Below are positions 13,181 to 14,565 of a stretch of 14,565 bases of DNA, in pieces. The translations under genes were made by a program, and so were the position numbers. Location: assembly GCA_964596015.1 (NCBI GenBank), contig CAZQSB010000054.1, positions 1 to 14,565 on the forward strand, read 5' to 3'. Under the pieces are notes generated by a model that was not told where the DNA came from, did not search any database, and was given only the letters and a program-made list of their open reading frames with translations. This stretch comes from WJMD01 sp964596015. GTDB lineage: Bacteria; Joyebacterota; Joyebacteria; Joyebacterales; Joyebacteraceae. The first letter of the stretch is position 1; the number at the start of each line of letters is the position of its first letter.

Positions 13181-14565
13181 ATGGATGAGAAGTGCGCTCA
13201 TGAGGGACTCGAGCACCTTCAGGAGAAGTACCCGGAGAAGTTCGCTCCGACAGAGGAGATCTTCGGAGAGATCCATCGGGGCGACCGCATCTTCATCAGC
13301 ACCGGGTGCGGCGAGCCGCAGTATCTGGTGCAGGCGCTGACGGACTTCGTCCAGAACCACCCGAACACCATCTACGGCGCGGAGATCTTCCACGTGTGGA
13401 CGCTCGGCGTCGCGCCGTACGCTGACCGCAAGCTCCAGGACCATTTCAGACACAACTCGTTCTTCATCTCGAACGCCTCGCGCGAGGCGGTGAACGAGGG
13501 GATCGCCGATTACTCACCGGTCTTCCTGTCGCAGATCCCGGGCCTCCTGCACCGCGGCCAGGTGCCGGTCGACGTCGCGCTGATCCAGGTCTCACGGCCT
13601 GACGAGCACGGCTACATGAGCATGGGCGTGAGCGTCGACATCACGAAGGCGGCCACCGAGGAAGCGCACCTCGTCATCGCGCAGGTCAACACGAACATGC
13701 CGCGCATTCACGGCGACGCCTTCGTCCACGTGTCAGAGATCGACTACCTCATCGCCCGCGATGAGCCGATCCTCGAGTACGGCGAGACGGGAACGAACGA
13801 GATCGCCGACGAGATCGGAAAGTACGTCGCCCGCATCGTTCAGGACGGGGACACCATCCAGGTCGGCTACGGCGACATACCGAACGCCGTCATCAGGAAC
13901 CTCAGGGACAAGAAGCACCTCGGCATCCACACGGAGCTCATCGGCGACGGCCTGGTCGAACTCATGAAGGTCGGAGTCGTCGACAACTCCATGAAGACGA
14001 TCGACCGCGGGAAGGCCGTCGGGACCTTCTGCATGGGGCACAGGGAGACGTACGAGTTCCTCGACGACAACCCCGGCGTCCAGTTCCGACAGATCAACTA
14101 CACGAACAATCCCCTGACCATCGCCCAGATCCACAACATGACGGCCATCAACTCCTCACTTCAGATCGACCTCACCGGCCAGGCTTCGGCCGACTCGATC
14201 GGTGAGCAGTTCTTCTCAGGCATCGGTGGTCACGCCGACTTCATGCGGGGCGCCGTGCTCGCGCCCGGCGGCAAGACCATTCTCGCCCTGCCGTCGACCG
14301 CCAGAGACGGCGAGGTCTCCCGCATCGTCGCCGACCTCGAGCAGGGGGCCGGAGTGACGCTCGACCGGGGCGACACGCATTACGTCGTCACGGAGTACGG
14401 CATCGCCTATCTTCACGGAAAGAACATCCGCGAGCGCGCGATGTCACTCATCTCGATAGCCCATCCGAAGTTCCGGCCCGAGCTCATCGCCCAGGCGAAG
14501 CGTCGGAACCTCATCTACCAGGACCAGGCGTTCATCCCCGGGAAGCGCGGCGAGTACCCCGAGGA
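13181..14565 (+). CDS. Acetyl-CoA hydrolase / family I CoA-transferase, 3' end beyond the window
   Basis: This frame is open from the ATG at 13181 to the right edge (461 codons). It belongs to the acetyl-CoA hydrolase/4-hydroxybutyrate CoA-transferase family, cytoplasmic enzymes that move or release CoA from short acyl groups. The order of motifs is typical: a nucleotide-type glycine segment near residue 40, QVSRPDEHGYMSMGVSVD, GIHTELIGDGLVEL with the probable catalytic Glu252, SGIGGHADFMRGA, LALPSTARDGEVSRIV, and VTEYGIAYLHGKNIRERA. The end, AKRRNLIYQDQAFIPGKRGEYPE, resembles forms that continue into a C-terminal GNAT acetyltransferase domain; that part cannot be seen here. The Shine-Dalgarno is weak (GGGA 6 nt, AAGG 11 nt upstream). 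The acyl substrate cannot be told from sequence. Confidence 0.92.
   Translation, partial: MDEKCAHEGLEHLQEKYPEKFAPTEEIFGEIHRGDRIFISTGCGEPQYLVQALTDFVQNHPNTIYGAEIFHVWTLGVAPYADRKLQDHFRHNSFFISNASREAVNEGIADYSPVFLSQIPGLLHRGQVPVDVALIQVSRPDEHGYMSMGVSVDITKAATEEAHLVIAQVNTNMPRIHGDAFVHVSEIDYLIARDEPILEYGETGTNEIADEIGKYVARIVQDGDTIQVGYGDIPNAVIRNLRDKKHLGIHTELIGDGLVELMKVGVVDNSMKTIDRGKAVGTFCMGHRETYEFLDDNPGVQFRQINYTNNPLTIAQIHNMTAINSSLQIDLTGQASADSIGEQFFSGIGGHADFMRGAVLAPGGKTILALPSTARDGEVSRIVADLEQGAGVTLDRGDTHYVVTEYGIAYLHGKNIRERAMSLISIAHPKFRPELIAQAKRRNLIYQDQAFIPGKRGEYPE

Overview
The window looks like a chromosomal segment from a GC-rich, diderm, uncultured-type bacterium, most likely of the FCB group (Eisenbacteria/Krumholzibacteriota-like). 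The lineage is inferred. The seen evidence is a C-terminal PNPFNP/FlgD-type Ig sorting domain on a secreted glucanase, an apparent gingipain-type propeptide, an outer-membrane beta-barrel protein ending in Phe, several lipoboxes and a uniformly high-GC sequence. There are no rRNA, tRNA, CRISPR, integrase or insertion-sequence signatures, and codon use looks even throughout.

Layout. (1) 1-2583: two divergent secreted-protein genes, the N-terminus of a possible C25 (gingipain-like) peptidase on the minus strand and a GH16 laminarinase with Ig, CBM6 and sorting domains on the plus strand. They are separated by 413 bp holding two TATAAT promoters. Each promoter is followed 9 nt later by a perfect 9-bp hairpin, and a perfect 16-bp palindrome overlaps one -35. 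(2) 2813-5438: a lipoprotein MsrB-MsrA fusion (+) converges on a sulfatase-fold hydrolase (-) whose expected nucleophile position is Thr rather than Cys/Ser. A UUCG-capped bidirectional-looking terminator lies between them. (3) 5639-8835: two translationally coupled polytopic GT-C-type glycosyltransferases, the second AftB-like. The first has a strong Shine-Dalgarno that points to an AUC codon rather than to the annotated GUG. (4) 9086-10319: a small DUF378 membrane protein and a lipoprotein with two FAS1 domains. (5) 10356-12529 on the minus strand: an omptin-like outer-membrane protease with its catalytic D-x-D and D-x-H pairs, and upstream of it a lipoprotein with an internal duplication. 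(6) 13181-end: an acetyl-CoA hydrolase/CoA-transferase, truncated by the window, behind a promoter and a GC-rich 15-bp tandem repeat.

Taken together the region is dominated by the cell envelope and exported proteins: secreted degradative enzymes, envelope methionine repair, membrane glycan transfer, surface adhesion-type lipoproteins and an outer-membrane protease. Only the last gene looks like cytoplasmic metabolism. The genes are mostly single transcription units. The most unusual feature is non-coding: perfect 9-12 bp hairpins in the leaders of four envelope or exported proteins (C25-like, GH16, sulfatase-like, omptin), in two of which the hairpin lies essentially at the predicted transcript 5' end.
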